From assembly GCF_030063445.1 (NCBI RefSeq), contig NZ_JASITD010000010.1, positions 1 to 64,000 on the forward strand: DNA of 64,000 nucleotides, in the 5' to 3' direction. The position numbers were made by a program, and so were the translations under genes. The notes below the pieces were generated by a model, which saw nothing but the letters and a program-made list of their open reading frames with translations, was not told where the DNA came from and did no database searches. The stretch comes from Hymenobacter sp. H14-R3. GTDB lineage: Bacteria > Bacteroidota > Bacteroidia > Cytophagales > Hymenobacteraceae. Positions 38,266-46,887 of this stretch are shown here, one piece after another (position 1 is the first letter of the stretch; each line of letters starts with the position of its first letter).

Positions 38266-38697
38266 TTATTCCATAATATCCTCGTTCCAAAGGCCGGGCT
38301 CGGCCTCAATAAACTCGCGCATCATCTCCACGCACTCAGTTGAATCGAGAATCTCCACCTCCACACCGTGCGATTTCAGAAACTCCAGCGACTCGCCGAA
38401 GGTCAGGGCCTCGCCCACTATCACCTTGGGAATTTTGAATTGCACGATGGTGCCGGCGCACATGTAGCAGGGCATCAGCGTGGTATAGAGCACGGTGTCG
38501 CGGTAGGTGCGCTGGCGGCCGGCGTTGCGCAGGGCGTCCATTTCGCCGTGGGCGATGGGGTCGAGGTCCTGCACGCGCTTGTTGTGGCCGCGGCCCACAA
38601 TGTTTTGGCCGCGCACCAGCACCGAGCCGATGGGAATGCCGCCTTCCCGGCGGCCCAGCCGCGCCTCGTCGATGGCGGCTTGCATGAAAATATCCAT
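38266..38697 (-). CDS. Cytosine deaminase, yeast (FCY1) type
   Basis: A 143-residue zinc-dependent deaminase. H50 and E52 (AHGEMDA) and C77/C80 (PCYMC) are the zinc ligands and proton donor of the cytidine deaminase fold. The C-terminal part IPKVIVGEALTF...FLKSHGVEVEILD...CVEMMREFIEAEPGLWNEDI matches the yeast cytosine deaminase tail unusually well and is unlike the guanine- or tRNA-deaminase groups. It therefore probably converts cytosine to uracil. Substrate choice is an inference from that resemblance. Confidence 0.85.
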   Translation of the reverse strand: MDIFMQAAIDEARLGRREGGIPIGSVLVRGQNIVGRGHNKRVQDLDPIAHGEMDALRNAGRQRTYRDTVLYTTLMPCYMCAGTIVQFKIPKVIVGEALTFGESLEFLKSHGVEVEILDSTECVEMMREFIEAEPGLWNEDIME

Positions 38698-38728
38698 TGC
38701 TTTGGTTATTAGTTAGTTAATGTTCTTC

Positions 38729-38750
38729 TGTCCTTGCGCTCGCAAGGACA
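38729..38750. repeat. Short palindrome TGTCCTTGCG/CGCAAGGACA
   Basis: A 10-bp perfect stem with a 2-nt loop in the gap before the SBBP-repeat protein; GCTCGCAAGGACAA is repeated near 62297. Confidence 0.55.
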
Positions 38751-38776
38751 AACGTACGCATTCAAACTCAGCCCCT

Positions 38777-41700
38777 TTACCGCACCAGCTCTACCCAGCC
38801 CTTGATGGCGGCCGTGCCGTCGGGCGGCGTGAGCAAGTAGTAGTATACGCCGGGGGCCAGGCCCGCGCCATCCCAGGTGTTTTGGTAGGCGGCGTTTTCG
38901 TACACTTGCTGGCCCCAGCGCGAAAACACTTGCAGGCGGGGCGGGCAGCCCCCCAGGCGCGGGGTGAAGAGGTCGTTTTGGCCGTCGGCATTGGGCGTGA
39001 AGATGTTGGGAATCAGCATCTCCTGTACCGTTACCGGGGGTAGGTTCAGCGCCTGGCTGCAACGGCCCTGGTTGAAGCTGAGCGTGACGCGGGGCCGGAA
39101 AGTACCGGCCTTGAGGTAGGTATGCGTCACATCGGGGCCCGTGGCGACGGCCGTGCTGTCGCCAAAATTCCAGGTGAGCACCGCGCCAGCGGGTAGCTCG
39201 GCCGCCGGCTGGCTGAAGCGCACCAGCAGCGGCGCTACCGTACTGGGCACGCAGGTACCCGGCACCAGTACCGGGGCCAGCACCGGCACGGCCAGCAGCG
39301 TCACGCGCCGCGTGGCCGAGGCCGCGCAGCCCGCCGCCGGGGCCACGGTATACGTGAGGGCCACCGTGCCCGGTGTAGTGGGGGGCGTAAACACGCCGCT
39401 TGCCGATACGCCCGGCCCAGCCCAGGTGCCGCCCGCCGGCAAGCCGCGCAGCCGGAACGCCTGCCCGCTGCCGGGGCACAGCACCGTATCGGCGGGCACC
39501 GTTACCACGGGTGCCGGCAGCACCTTAATGGTGACGGTAGCCTGGCTGCTGCTGGTGCCGCAGGCCGCCACGGCCGCCACCGAATAGGTGAGGGTTTGGG
39601 TGCCTACCAGGGCCTGGCTGGGGGTGAATGTATAACTACCACTTGATGAAGAAGTTACACCAGGCCCGCTCCAGGTGCCGCCGGCGGGGCTGCCGCCCGT
39701 GAGGGCCAGCGGCCCGGCGCTGGCGCACACTGCCGGCAGGGCTGCCACCACCGCCCGCACCGGGTTGCTCACCGTAATGAGTAATCGGGCCGAGGCCGTG
39801 CAGGCTGCCGTGGCCCCGGGTACGGTGTAGGTGAGGGCCTGGGTACCCACCAGCGCCAGGCTGGGGGTGAAGATGAAGCCCGCCGCTACCGACCCCGACA
39901 CGCCCGGCCCCGCCCAGAAGCCACCGCTGGGCAGGCCCCCCAACGCCAGCGGCGGCGAGCTCACGCACAGCGTCTGGTCCTGGCCCACGGCCGCCACGGT
40001 GGGCTCAAAGTTGAGCTTGAAGGCGGCGTTGTTGCACAGCGGCGAGCTACCCTGGGCCGGCGTGGAGATTGAGCCATTGACGGGCGAGTACGAAAACGCG
40101 CCCGGCGGCACCGGGAAGCCGTTACGGTTGGAGCACGAGCAGGCCGCCGCGTACACCACGCCGCGGGGGTCGAAGCGCGAGGTGCCGCCGTCCACGTGGT
40201 CGCCCTCCGAGTTGGGGGTGGCGTCGCCGAAGAACGTGCCGTAGGTGAGGGCCGTGAGGCCGGGCGCGAACTGCGCCAGGTAAAAATCGGAGCCCGCGCC
40301 CGGCGTATCGGGGGCCTGGCGCACGGCGTTGGCGGTGGTGGGCATGCCGTGGGTATAGCCGTTTTGGTTGACGAAGCTGGGGTAGGTATAAATGGGGGTG
40401 CGAAAGCCATTTACCTCACCGCCCCAACCGCACACGTACACCCGGTCGCACTGGTCTACCAGGAAGGCGGTGGGCGAGATATCGAGGGTGTTGCGCCCGC
40501 TGCCTATTACGGTGCTTATCAGGGCTTTATCTAAATCGGGACTCAGCTTCTGGATGAACGTCCGGCTGCCGGGGTTGTGGTACGCGCCCGCCGATACGGG
40601 CCAGGTGCCCAGCGTCTGGCCCAGCACGTACACGCCGGCATCGGCCCCGAGCTGCACAAAAAACGCCTGGTCGTAGGCGCTGGTACCCAGGTAGGTAGCC
40701 CGCTGCACGGCGCTGCCATCGGCCGCGATGCGGGCCACGTAGCCATCCACGTTGCCCTTCGCCCGCGGTTGGTAGCCGCCCGCGGTGCCCGGAAAGCTGG
40801 GGCTGAGCGTGCCGCCCGCTACGTAGGCATTGCCGGTCGCATCGAGCTGGATGGAGTAGGCCGCATCGGCGCCGCTGCCGCCCAGGAAGCCGCTCCAAAC
40901 CAGGCGGTTGAGGCCCGGGGTGAGCTTGCACACCACGGCGTCGCAGGTGCCGCCTTGGTAGCGGCTGGCAAAGCTGCCGGCCGTGGTAGGGAAGCTGCCG
41001 GAGCCCGTAACCGACGCGATGTACACGTTGCCCTGCGCATCGGTCAGGATGTCGCCGCGCAGCGCATCGCCGTAGTTTTGAGGTAGTTGGCGCGCGGCCG
41101 AGCTGGGCACGTAGGCCGCAATGCCGTCGTTGGCGGTGCCGCCCAGGTAGGTGGAGGCGGCCAGCCCGCCGCCGCTGGCGCTGAGGCGCGTCACCACAAT
41201 GTCGGTGCCGTTGCTCACCCGGTACACGCCCGGCCCACCGTCGCCGAAGGGGTCGACCGAACTGCCGCCCTGAAACCGGCTTTGCACCGCCCCGGCCGTG
41301 GTGGGGTAATCGGTGGACGACGTACTGCCCAGCACCAGCAATTCGTTCTGGGCATTGACTACCAGGCTGCTTGGGAAATCGGCCCGGTTGCCGCCCAGGT
41401 AGGTGGCCCACACCCGCGCCGCCCCCCCGTTAACGGCCGGGTTATACTTGATGAGCGCTATGTCGATAACGGCCGCAAACGTAGTCTGGTAAGCGCCCAT
41501 CGTGGTCGGGAAGCTCGGCAGGGTCAACAAGTCATCGAGCACAATACCACCCGAGTACATGTTGCCCGCCGCGTCGTAGGCCGCCGTGAAGCCCCAGTTG
41601 CTGCCCCGCGCCCCCGAGTAGGTCGAGAACACCACCGTGGGGTCAATAATCAGCGGCCGGGCGTGGTCGTACGCCCCCAGTTCAAACGAAACCAGGTTTT

Positions 41701-42463
41701 CGGGGGCCGGGCGCAGGCGGTAGTGGCAGGCCACCGGCTGGCGCTGGCCGGTGGCCGCATCGAGCTGGTAGGCGTGGGGCAGCAGCTCGGTAAGCTCGCC
41801 CACCGAGGTGCCCACGTGCAGCTGGCCATCGGCGCTGAGCGTGAGGCCGGTAGCGCCCTCGTAGCGCAGCTGCACGCGGCGCGCATCGGCCCCGGCCGCC
41901 ACCTCAAAGTCGTACTCCAGGTGCTGGGTGGCGTTTTCGTAGAAGCGGGCGGCCACGCCCGGCCACGGTGCATCGTAGCGCACCTGCCGGTAGCCGGGCA
42001 CGGCGCTGGCCCAGCGGGCGGGGTCGTTGCCGTGCAGGTAGTTGCGCACTTGGCCGGTGGGCTGGCTGGGTTGCAGCGCGGTGGTAGTGTCGGCCCCCAC
42101 AAAGCGCACCCGCAGCTGGTGGCCCTTGATGGGGGCCGCGCCGCCGGGCGGCGCCGCGGCCGCCGCGCGGGCCGGGGCCGCTTTGGCGGCGGCGTGGCCC
42201 GGCCCCGCGTGCGGGTGCTCAATGGGCTGCAACAGGCTGTAGCGCAGGCCGCCCGGCTCCAGACACAGGTGGCCGCCCGGCACGGCCGCCGCGTAGCGCA
42301 CCGCCGCCGGCCACTGGCCTTTGTTGGCCACAAACTCCAGGCTCGGGGCCTCGTCGGCCGGCAGGGCTACGGCCGCTGGGGCGCGCCCGGCGCTCGACTG
42401 CGCCCAGCTGGGCCCACTGAGCGCAAGTAAATAAAGAAGACCAGCGTAAAAATTCTTCTGCAT
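38777..42463 (-). CDS. Giant SBBP-repeat gliding-associated (T9SS type B) surface protein
   Basis: A 1,228-residue secreted protein. After a signal peptide (to about 22) comes a beta-rich domain of the DUF7948 type (FVANKGQWPAAVRYAA, then repeated RVQLRYEGATGL strands), about ten beta-propeller (SBBP) blades such as VTRLSASGGGLAASTYLGG and LGGTANDGIAAY, then three Ig-like repeats that share GGLPSGGFWAGPGVS/ALTYTV. A PKD-like domain (NFGDSTAV..THTYLKAGTFR) and the gliding C-terminal sorting domain (IPNIFTPNADGQNDLF ... VYENAAYQNTWDGAG ... GVYYYLLT) follow. It should be displayed on the cell surface. The carried ligand is unknown. No partner gene is visible in the same operon. Confidence 0.92.
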   Translation of the reverse strand: MQKNFYAGLLYLLALSGPSWAQSSAGRAPAAVALPADEAPSLEFVANKGQWPAAVRYAAAVPGGHLCLEPGGLRYSLLQPIEHPHAGPGHAAAKAAPARAAAAAPPGGAAPIKGHQLRVRFVGADTTTALQPSQPTGQVRNYLHGNDPARWASAVPGYRQVRYDAPWPGVAARFYENATQHLEYDFEVAAGADARRVQLRYEGATGLTLSADGQLHVGTSVGELTELLPHAYQLDAATGQRQPVACHYRLRPAPENLVSFELGAYDHARPLIIDPTVVFSTYSGARGSNWGFTAAYDAAGNMYSGGIVLDDLLTLPSFPTTMGAYQTTFAAVIDIALIKYNPAVNGGAARVWATYLGGNRADFPSSLVVNAQNELLVLGSTSSTDYPTTAGAVQSRFQGGSSVDPFGDGGPGVYRVSNGTDIVVTRLSASGGGLAASTYLGGTANDGIAAYVPSSAARQLPQNYGDALRGDILTDAQGNVYIASVTGSGSFPTTAGSFASRYQGGTCDAVVCKLTPGLNRLVWSGFLGGSGADAAYSIQLDATGNAYVAGGTLSPSFPGTAGGYQPRAKGNVDGYVARIAADGSAVQRATYLGTSAYDQAFFVQLGADAGVYVLGQTLGTWPVSAGAYHNPGSRTFIQKLSPDLDKALISTVIGSGRNTLDISPTAFLVDQCDRVYVCGWGGEVNGFRTPIYTYPSFVNQNGYTHGMPTTANAVRQAPDTPGAGSDFYLAQFAPGLTALTYGTFFGDATPNSEGDHVDGGTSRFDPRGVVYAAACSCSNRNGFPVPPGAFSYSPVNGSISTPAQGSSPLCNNAAFKLNFEPTVAAVGQDQTLCVSSPPLALGGLPSGGFWAGPGVSGSVAAGFIFTPSLALVGTQALTYTVPGATAACTASARLLITVSNPVRAVVAALPAVCASAGPLALTGGSPAGGTWSGPGVTSSSSGSYTFTPSQALVGTQTLTYSVAAVAACGTSSSQATVTIKVLPAPVVTVPADTVLCPGSGQAFRLRGLPAGGTWAGPGVSASGVFTPPTTPGTVALTYTVAPAAGCAASATRRVTLLAVPVLAPVLVPGTCVPSTVAPLLVRFSQPAAELPAGAVLTWNFGDSTAVATGPDVTHTYLKAGTFRPRVTLSFNQGRCSQALNLPPVTVQEMLIPNIFTPNADGQNDLFTPRLGGCPPRLQVFSRWGQQVYENAAYQNTWDGAGLAPGVYYYLLTPPDGTAAIKGWVELVR

Positions 42464-42525
42464 ATAAAATGGTCGGTGCGAGTGGCTAGTAAAGCTAGCG
42501 CAGTTTTCAGGTTGGCCGCTACTCC

Positions 42526-42611
42526 GGTCGGCCAGCTCGCGCCGGCCGACCAGTTTAGTATGTCGGGCGGGTCAACGACAACCGGTCGGCCGGCTAGCGC
42601 CGGCCGACCGG
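42526..42611. repeat. Pair of REP-like GGTCGGCC hairpins
   Basis: Two palindromic cores, 42526-42551 (GGTCGGCC..CGGCCGACC) and 42582-42611 (CCGGTCGGCCGGC/GCCGGCCGACCGG), lie 30 bp apart in the divergent gap before the EEP gene. The sequence recalls the GTCCGACGGC hairpins at 18517. Paired, alternating REP hairpins of this kind are often mobilised by RAYT transposases, none of which is in the window. Confidence 0.65.
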
Positions 42612-42672
42612 CGCGAAACCAACCCGCAAACCGCAGTGAGCCCGCCCGCCCACCGCCGGGCGCGAAAGGCCG

Positions 42673-42680
42673 TATTTTTG
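42673..42680 (+). promoter_or_regulatory. -7 element of the EEP gene
   Basis: TATTTTTG lies 37 nt before the GTG start at 42718. Confidence 0.5.
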
Positions 42681-42717
42681 TCGGGTCGGGGGCCAGCTTA
42701 CGCGCGCCCGGCCCGTT

Positions 42718-43866
42718 GTGCGCCGTTTGCTTTCTTATCGTTTTACCCTGCTCGTGCTCGTGGGCCTGCTGCTGAGTGTGGCCGCCGAGCGGGTGCCGGC
42801 CGGGCAATTGGCCCTGGCCCCGCTGCTGGCCCTCACGGTGCCGCTGTGGCTGGCGCTCACGGGGCTGCTGGCGCTAGGCTGGGGCTTGCGGGGCCGGCGC
42901 ATTGCGCTGCTGCCGCTGGCCGCGCTGGCGCTGGCCTGGCCGCAGGTGCAGCGCGGGCTGCCGCTGCATTTAACAGTTAACAATAAGCAATTAGCAGATA
43001 ATCAAGAGTCTGTAGTTAAAAATCAGAAAACCAATACGTTGCGTTTGCTGTCGGCCAACGTGCGGATTTTCAACGTGTATGCGCACCTGCGCAAGGCCGA
43101 CCCTACTGCGCCGGCCCGCGCCATGGCCTGGCTGGCCGCCAGCCCCGCCGATGTGCTGTGCTTGCAGGAGTTTTACCAGGAGCCGGCCGGCACGCGCACG
43201 GCCGATGGCGACCTGTTTCGGGTGGCCGACAAGCTGGGGCCGCAGCGTGGGCGGCAGGTATTCGTGTCCAAGAGCCTCACTAATAGCGCGGGGGCCGAGT
43301 TTGGGCTGGCTATTTTTTCGCGGCTGCCCATTGTGGGGCGGGGCGAAATCGCCTTTGGCCGCCTCAGCCAGAACCACGCCATGTGGGTCGATGTGGCCGG
43401 CCCCGGCCGCCGCGACACGGTGCGGGTTTTCAACGTGCACCTCCAAAGCATGAGCATGGACGAGAACGATATTGTGGCCGCTGGCACCAGCAAGGCCGGT
43501 TTGCAGCGCAAGGGCCGGGGCCTGCTCGGGCGCTTTGTGCGCGGCGCGGCGGCCCGCGCCTGGCAGGCCGATACGCTGCTGGCCCACATTCAGCGCTCGC
43601 CCTACCCGGTGCTGCTGGCCGGCGACCTCAACGACCTGCCCTATTCCTACGCCTACAACCGCCTGGCCGGCCCGCTCCAAAACGCCTGGGCCACCGTGGG
43701 CTTTGGGCCGGGCAACACCTACCACGGCCACCTGCCCCCGCTTTTGCGCATCGACCAGCAGTTTGCCGGCCCCCAGTGGCGGGTGCTGGCCTGCCGCATT
43801 CACACCGAAATCCTGTATTCCGACCACTTCCCGGTGGAGGCGCTGTACGAGTTGAACGGTCTGTAG
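42718..43866 (+). CDS. Membrane-anchored endonuclease/exonuclease/phosphatase-family protein
   Basis: A 382-residue protein with three N-terminal hydrophobic helices (residues 5-90) and a C-terminal EEP domain: LRLLSANVRIF, DVLCLQEFYQE (metal-binding Glu), RVFNVHLQS, LLAGDLNDLP and the final IHTEILYSDHFPVE, with the conserved SDH triad. Such proteins hydrolyse phosphodiesters (nucleases, phospholipid phosphatases). The start is GTG. Residues about 84-105 (TVNNKQLADNQESVVKNQ) are encoded by a short AT-rich island unlike its surroundings, which resembles the window's TTAACAGTTAACA repeat. Confidence 0.88.
   Translation: MRRLLSYRFTLLVLVGLLLSVAAERVPAGQLALAPLLALTVPLWLALTGLLALGWGLRGRRIALLPLAALALAWPQVQRGLPLHLTVNNKQLADNQESVVKNQKTNTLRLLSANVRIFNVYAHLRKADPTAPARAMAWLAASPADVLCLQEFYQEPAGTRTADGDLFRVADKLGPQRGRQVFVSKSLTNSAGAEFGLAIFSRLPIVGRGEIAFGRLSQNHAMWVDVAGPGRRDTVRVFNVHLQSMSMDENDIVAAGTSKAGLQRKGRGLLGRFVRGAAARAWQADTLLAHIQRSPYPVLLAGDLNDLPYSYAYNRLAGPLQNAWATVGFGPGNTYHGHLPPLLRIDQQFAGPQWRVLACRIHTEILYSDHFPVEALYELNGL
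42968..43040 (+). repeat. AT-rich repeat island inside the EEP coding sequence
   Basis: The stretch starting TTAACAGTTAACAATAAGC is markedly AT-rich within a GC-rich gene and keeps the reading frame. It codes for a Gln/Asn-rich linker between the membrane helices and the catalytic domain, matching the type of repeat seen in cysS and at 62268. Confidence 0.6.
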
Positions 43867-43963
43867 GGTAAGCTTTAGCTTGCCGGGCGTTGGTTGCCTA
43901 TGAGCCTCAAGCTTACCGTTTGCCCACCTGCCCAAACGCCCGGCAAGCTAAAGCTTACCCTAC
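43863..43963. repeat. Perfect 29-bp inverted repeat, GTAGGGTAAGCTTTAGCTTG family
   Basis: Arms 43863-43891 and 43935-43963 are exact complements with a 43-nt spacer. The left arm begins inside the EEP stop codon region. It shares its outer 24 bp with the 38172 element. It stands between genes of the same orientation. Confidence 0.9.
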
Positions 43964-44059
43964 AAACCGTTCAGTTGCCAAACTTTGCCGGACCTTTGCC
44001 GTTGGCTACCGCCCATTCCTCAACAAGCAGCCCGCCTGCTACCTGATGACTGCTACTTG

Positions 44060-45580
44060 ATGACTGAAAAAATGCTGACGCTTTATAATACGCTCACCCG
44101 CAAAAAGGAATCTTTCGCGCCCGTGCACCCGCCGCTGGTGGGCCTCTACCTCTGCGGCCCCACCGTGTACAACGATGCCCACCTGGGCAACGCGCGCGGC
44201 CCCATCGTGTTCGACGTGCTCACGCGCTACCTGCGCTACCTGGGCTACCAGGTGCGCTACGTGCGCAACATCACCGACGTGGGCCACCTCGTGGGCGATG
44301 CCGACGACGGCGAGGACAAACTCGCCAAAACCGCCCGCGCCCAAAAGTTGGAGCCTATGCAAGTGGCTCAGCACTACACCGTTCGCTATCGCCAGGCCAT
44401 GGCCGCCCTTGGCTGCCTGCCCCCCGATATCGAGCCCCAGGCCAGCGGCCACATCACCGAGCAAATCGCGCTTATTGAGGAGATTATGGCGCGCGGCCTG
44501 GCCTACGAGGCCAACGGCTCGGTGTATTTCGACGTGCCCAAGTACAACGCCGAGGGCCTGAGCTACGGCCGCCTCTCGGGCCGCGTGGTGGAGGAGCTGC
44601 TGGCCGGCACCCGCACCGAGCTGGCCGGCCAGGACGAAAAGCGCTCGCCCACCGACTTCGCGCTGTGGAAAAACGCGGCCCCTGAGCACCTGATGCGCTG
44701 GCCCTCGCCCTGGGGCGAAGGCTTCCCCGGCTGGCACCTCGAATGCTCGGCCATGAGCCGCAAGTACCTCGGGGCCGAGTTCGACATTCACGGTGGCGGT
44801 CTCGACCTCATGTTTCCGCACCACGAGTGCGAAATTGCCCAGAACGAGGCCAGCGCCACGCCCGGCACCGGCGCGCGCTTCTGGCTGCACAATAATATGC
44901 TGACCGTGAACGGCCAGAAGATGAGTAAGTCGCTGGGCAACTTCGTGACGCTCAACGAGATGTTTCAGGGCCAGAGCGCGGCGCTGTCGCAGGCCTACTC
45001 GCCCATGACGCTGCGCTTCTTCTTCCTGCAAGCCCAGTACCGCTCGCCCATCGACCTCAGCGACGACGCCCTGCAAGCCGCCCGCAAAGGCTACCGCAAG
45101 CTCATGAACGGCCTGCGCCTGCTGGATAGCGGCAAACTGGAAACGCGAACTGCGGAGGTTGAGATTGACGCCGAAAAGCTAACCGCCAACAGCCAGCAGC
45201 TAACCGCGCTAAGCCAAAAGCCCTTCGAGTTTCTCAACGACGACCTCAATACGCCCCGCGCTGTGGCCGCTATATTCGACCTGCTTAAGCGCTTCAATAC
45301 GCTGGCTACCAGCCCCGTGGCCCTGGCCGAGGTGAGCCCCGAAGCCGTGGCCGAAACCAGCGCCGCCTACCGCACCCTGGTCACTGACATCTTGGGCCTG
45401 TGCGACGAGCCCCGCGCCAGCGCCGAAGAGCTGCTGGCCCTGGCCCTGGGCTTTTACCAGGAAGCCAAAGCGGAGAAAGCCTACGACAAAGTAGACCAGA
45501 TTCGTGCCGCCCTCAAAACCCAGGGCATCGTCATCAAAGACACCAAAACCGGCGTCGAGTGGGCGTATAGCGAAGACTAA
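44060..45580 (+). CDS. cysS: Cysteinyl-tRNA synthetase
   Basis: Charges tRNA-Cys. The class I signatures are HLGN (41-44) and KMSKS (287-291). The zinc ligands are in LCGP (C32), HLECSAMS and HHECEIAQ. Length (506 aa) is slightly above usual because residues about 374-388, [15 protein letters not shown], are an extra segment between the catalytic core and the DALR-type helical domain. That segment is encoded by a copy of the window's TAACAGCCAGCAGC/GTTAGC repeat. ATG 44060 or 44072 (MLTLYNTL) may be the start. Confidence 0.96.
   Translation: MTEKMLTLYNTLTRKKESFAPVHPPLVGLYLCGPTVYNDAHLGNARGPIVFDVLTRYLRYLGYQVRYVRNITDVGHLVGDADDGEDKLAKTARAQKLEPMQVAQHYTVRYRQAMAALGCLPPDIEPQASGHITEQIALIEEIMARGLAYEANGSVYFDVPKYNAEGLSYGRLSGRVVEELLAGTRTELAGQDEKRSPTDFALWKNAAPEHLMRWPSPWGEGFPGWHLECSAMSRKYLGAEFDIHGGGLDLMFPHHECEIAQNEASATPGTGARFWLHNNMLTVNGQKMSKSLGNFVTLNEMFQGQSAALSQAYSPMTLRFFFLQAQYRSPIDLSDDALQAARKGYRKLMNGLRLLDSGKLETRTAEVEIDAEKLTANSQQLTALSQKPFEFLNDDLNTPRAVAAIFDLLKRFNTLATSPVALAEVSPEAVAETSAAYRTLVTDILGLCDEPRASAEELLALALGFYQEAKAEKAYDKVDQIRAALKTQGIVIKDTKTGVEWAYSED
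45176..45222 (+). repeat. In-frame repeat insertion in cysS
   Basis: The sequence AAGCTAACCGCCAACAGCC and the following CAGCTAACCGCGCTAAGCC encode [14 protein letters not shown]. Comparable TAANSQQ-type peptides arise where intergenic (GCTAACAGC)n repeats enter genes in this phylum. The frame is kept. Confidence 0.6.
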
Positions 45581-45588
45581 ACCCAGAA

Positions 45589-45696
45589 GTTTGTCAGGCT
45601 GACGCAGGAAGCATCTTATCACGGCTGCCTTCGTCAGAACTACTAACTCAAGCGGCGCGGGCGTGATAAGGTCCTTCGCAAGCTCAGGATGACAAC
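45589..45696. repeat. Diverged inverted repeat of the GTCAT family
   Basis: Arms 45589-45623 and 45662-45696 pair over their ends (GTTTGTC..GACAAC outside, TTATCACG/CGTGATAA inside), with many mismatches between. The right arm read backwards gives GTTGTCATCCTGAGCTTGCG, close to the 20845 element. Confidence 0.7.
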
Positions 45697-45704
45697 TGTT
45701 TTCT

Positions 45705-46730
45705 ATGCGTGCTCAACGTTTTCAATTTTCGCTGCTCGCCGTGGCCGGCTTGGTCCTGCTCACCGCCTGCCCCGCCGAAAAGCCCGTCGAAACGGCCGCG
45801 CCGCCCGTGGCAGCGGCGGCCATCAAAGCCCCGGCCTTCAACGCCGATTCGGCCTACGCCTACACGGCCAAGCAGGTGGCCTTCGGCCCGCGCGTGCCCA
45901 ACTCCAAGGCCCACGTGGCCTGCGGCAACTACCTGGTGGCCAAGCTAAAGCAGTTTGGCTTGAGCGTGCGCGAGCAGCCCTTTGAGGCTAATACCTTTGA
46001 TGGCACGCGCATTAAGGGCCGCAACATTATTGCCCAGTACCAGCCCCAGACGGCGCGGCGCGTGGCCATTTTTGCGCACTGGGATACCCGCCCTTTTGCC
46101 GATGCCGACAAGGGAACCAAGAAAAACAAGCCCATGGACGGGGCCAGCGACGGGGCTAGCGCCGTGGCTACGGCCCTCGAAATAGCCCGCAGCATCAGCC
46201 AGCAGCCCGCTGGCCAGGCCCCCAACGTGGGCGTCGACATCATCCTGTTTGATGCCGAAGACTGGGGCCATGACGAAACCAGCCAGGCCGATGTGCCCAA
46301 CAAGCTGCCCGCCGGCACCGACTCGTGGTGCCTGGGCTCGCAGTACTGGGCCAAAAACCTGGTGCCCGCCGGCTACAAGGCCGAGTACGGCATTTTGCTC
46401 GACATGGTAGGGGCCAAAGGCGGCCACTTCACCCGCGAGGCCCTCTCGCTGAGAAACGCCCGCCCGGTGGTGGACAAGGTGTGGAATACAGCCGCTAAAA
46501 TTGGATATTCCGACTATTTCCTATTCAACGATACGAGCGAGATTCTCGACGACCATAAGTACGCCAATGACGCCGGCGTGCCCACCATCGATATCTACGA
46601 CCACCCTGCCTACGGCGGCGAATACTTCCCGGCCTATCACCACACCACGGCCGACAACATGAGCCTCATCGACCGCAAAACGCTGAAGGCCGTGGGCCAG
46701 ACGGTGTTGCAGGTGCTGTATCAGGAATAA
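45705..46730 (+). CDS. M28-family zinc peptidase / glutaminyl-peptide cyclotransferase-like lipoprotein
   Basis: A 341-residue lipoprotein: lipobox LTAC (about C22). The body is an M28 metallopeptidase: HWDTRPFADAD (first zinc His and Asp), DGASDGASAVATALEIAR, DAEDWGHDE (Glu/Asp ligands) and the final YHHTTADN. Many M28 proteins with the SWCLGSQYWAKN pattern are glutaminyl cyclotransferase-like and convert N-terminal Gln of secreted proteins to pyroglutamate, a modification known on T9SS-exported proteins. Attached to the outer or inner membrane periplasmic face. Confidence 0.88.
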   Translation: MRAQRFQFSLLAVAGLVLLTACPAEKPVETAAPPVAAAAIKAPAFNADSAYAYTAKQVAFGPRVPNSKAHVACGNYLVAKLKQFGLSVREQPFEANTFDGTRIKGRNIIAQYQPQTARRVAIFAHWDTRPFADADKGTKKNKPMDGASDGASAVATALEIARSISQQPAGQAPNVGVDIILFDAEDWGHDETSQADVPNKLPAGTDSWCLGSQYWAKNLVPAGYKAEYGILLDMVGAKGGHFTREALSLRNARPVVDKVWNTAAKIGYSDYFLFNDTSEILDDHKYANDAGVPTIDIYDHPAYGGEYFPAYHHTTADNMSLIDRKTLKAVGQTVLQVLYQE

Positions 46731-46755
46731 AGCGCAGCTGAAAGGGAGGAAATAA

Positions 46756-46842
46756 GAACGTCCTGCTGAACAAAGTGAAGCATCTCTACCGCATCGTTGA
46801 ATGACGAGGTAGAGATGCTTCACTGCGTTCAGCAGGACGTCC
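46756..46842. repeat. 35-bp inverted repeat at convergent junction
   Basis: Arms 46756-46790 and 46808-46842 (outer end GAACGTCCTGCTGAAC, inner GAAGCATCTCTACC) pair with three mismatches. It belongs with the AACGTCAT/GTCCTGCTGA type repeats. Confidence 0.82.
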
Positions 46843-46887
46843 TTGTTTGGCGTGGCCCTCAGTTTGTCAGCGTAACTATTAGATTAT

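Noticed and set aside
41087-42430. 447-codon plus-strand frame
   Set aside because: Antisense to the SBBP-repeat protein; the repetitive Gly/Arg/His translation shows no family.
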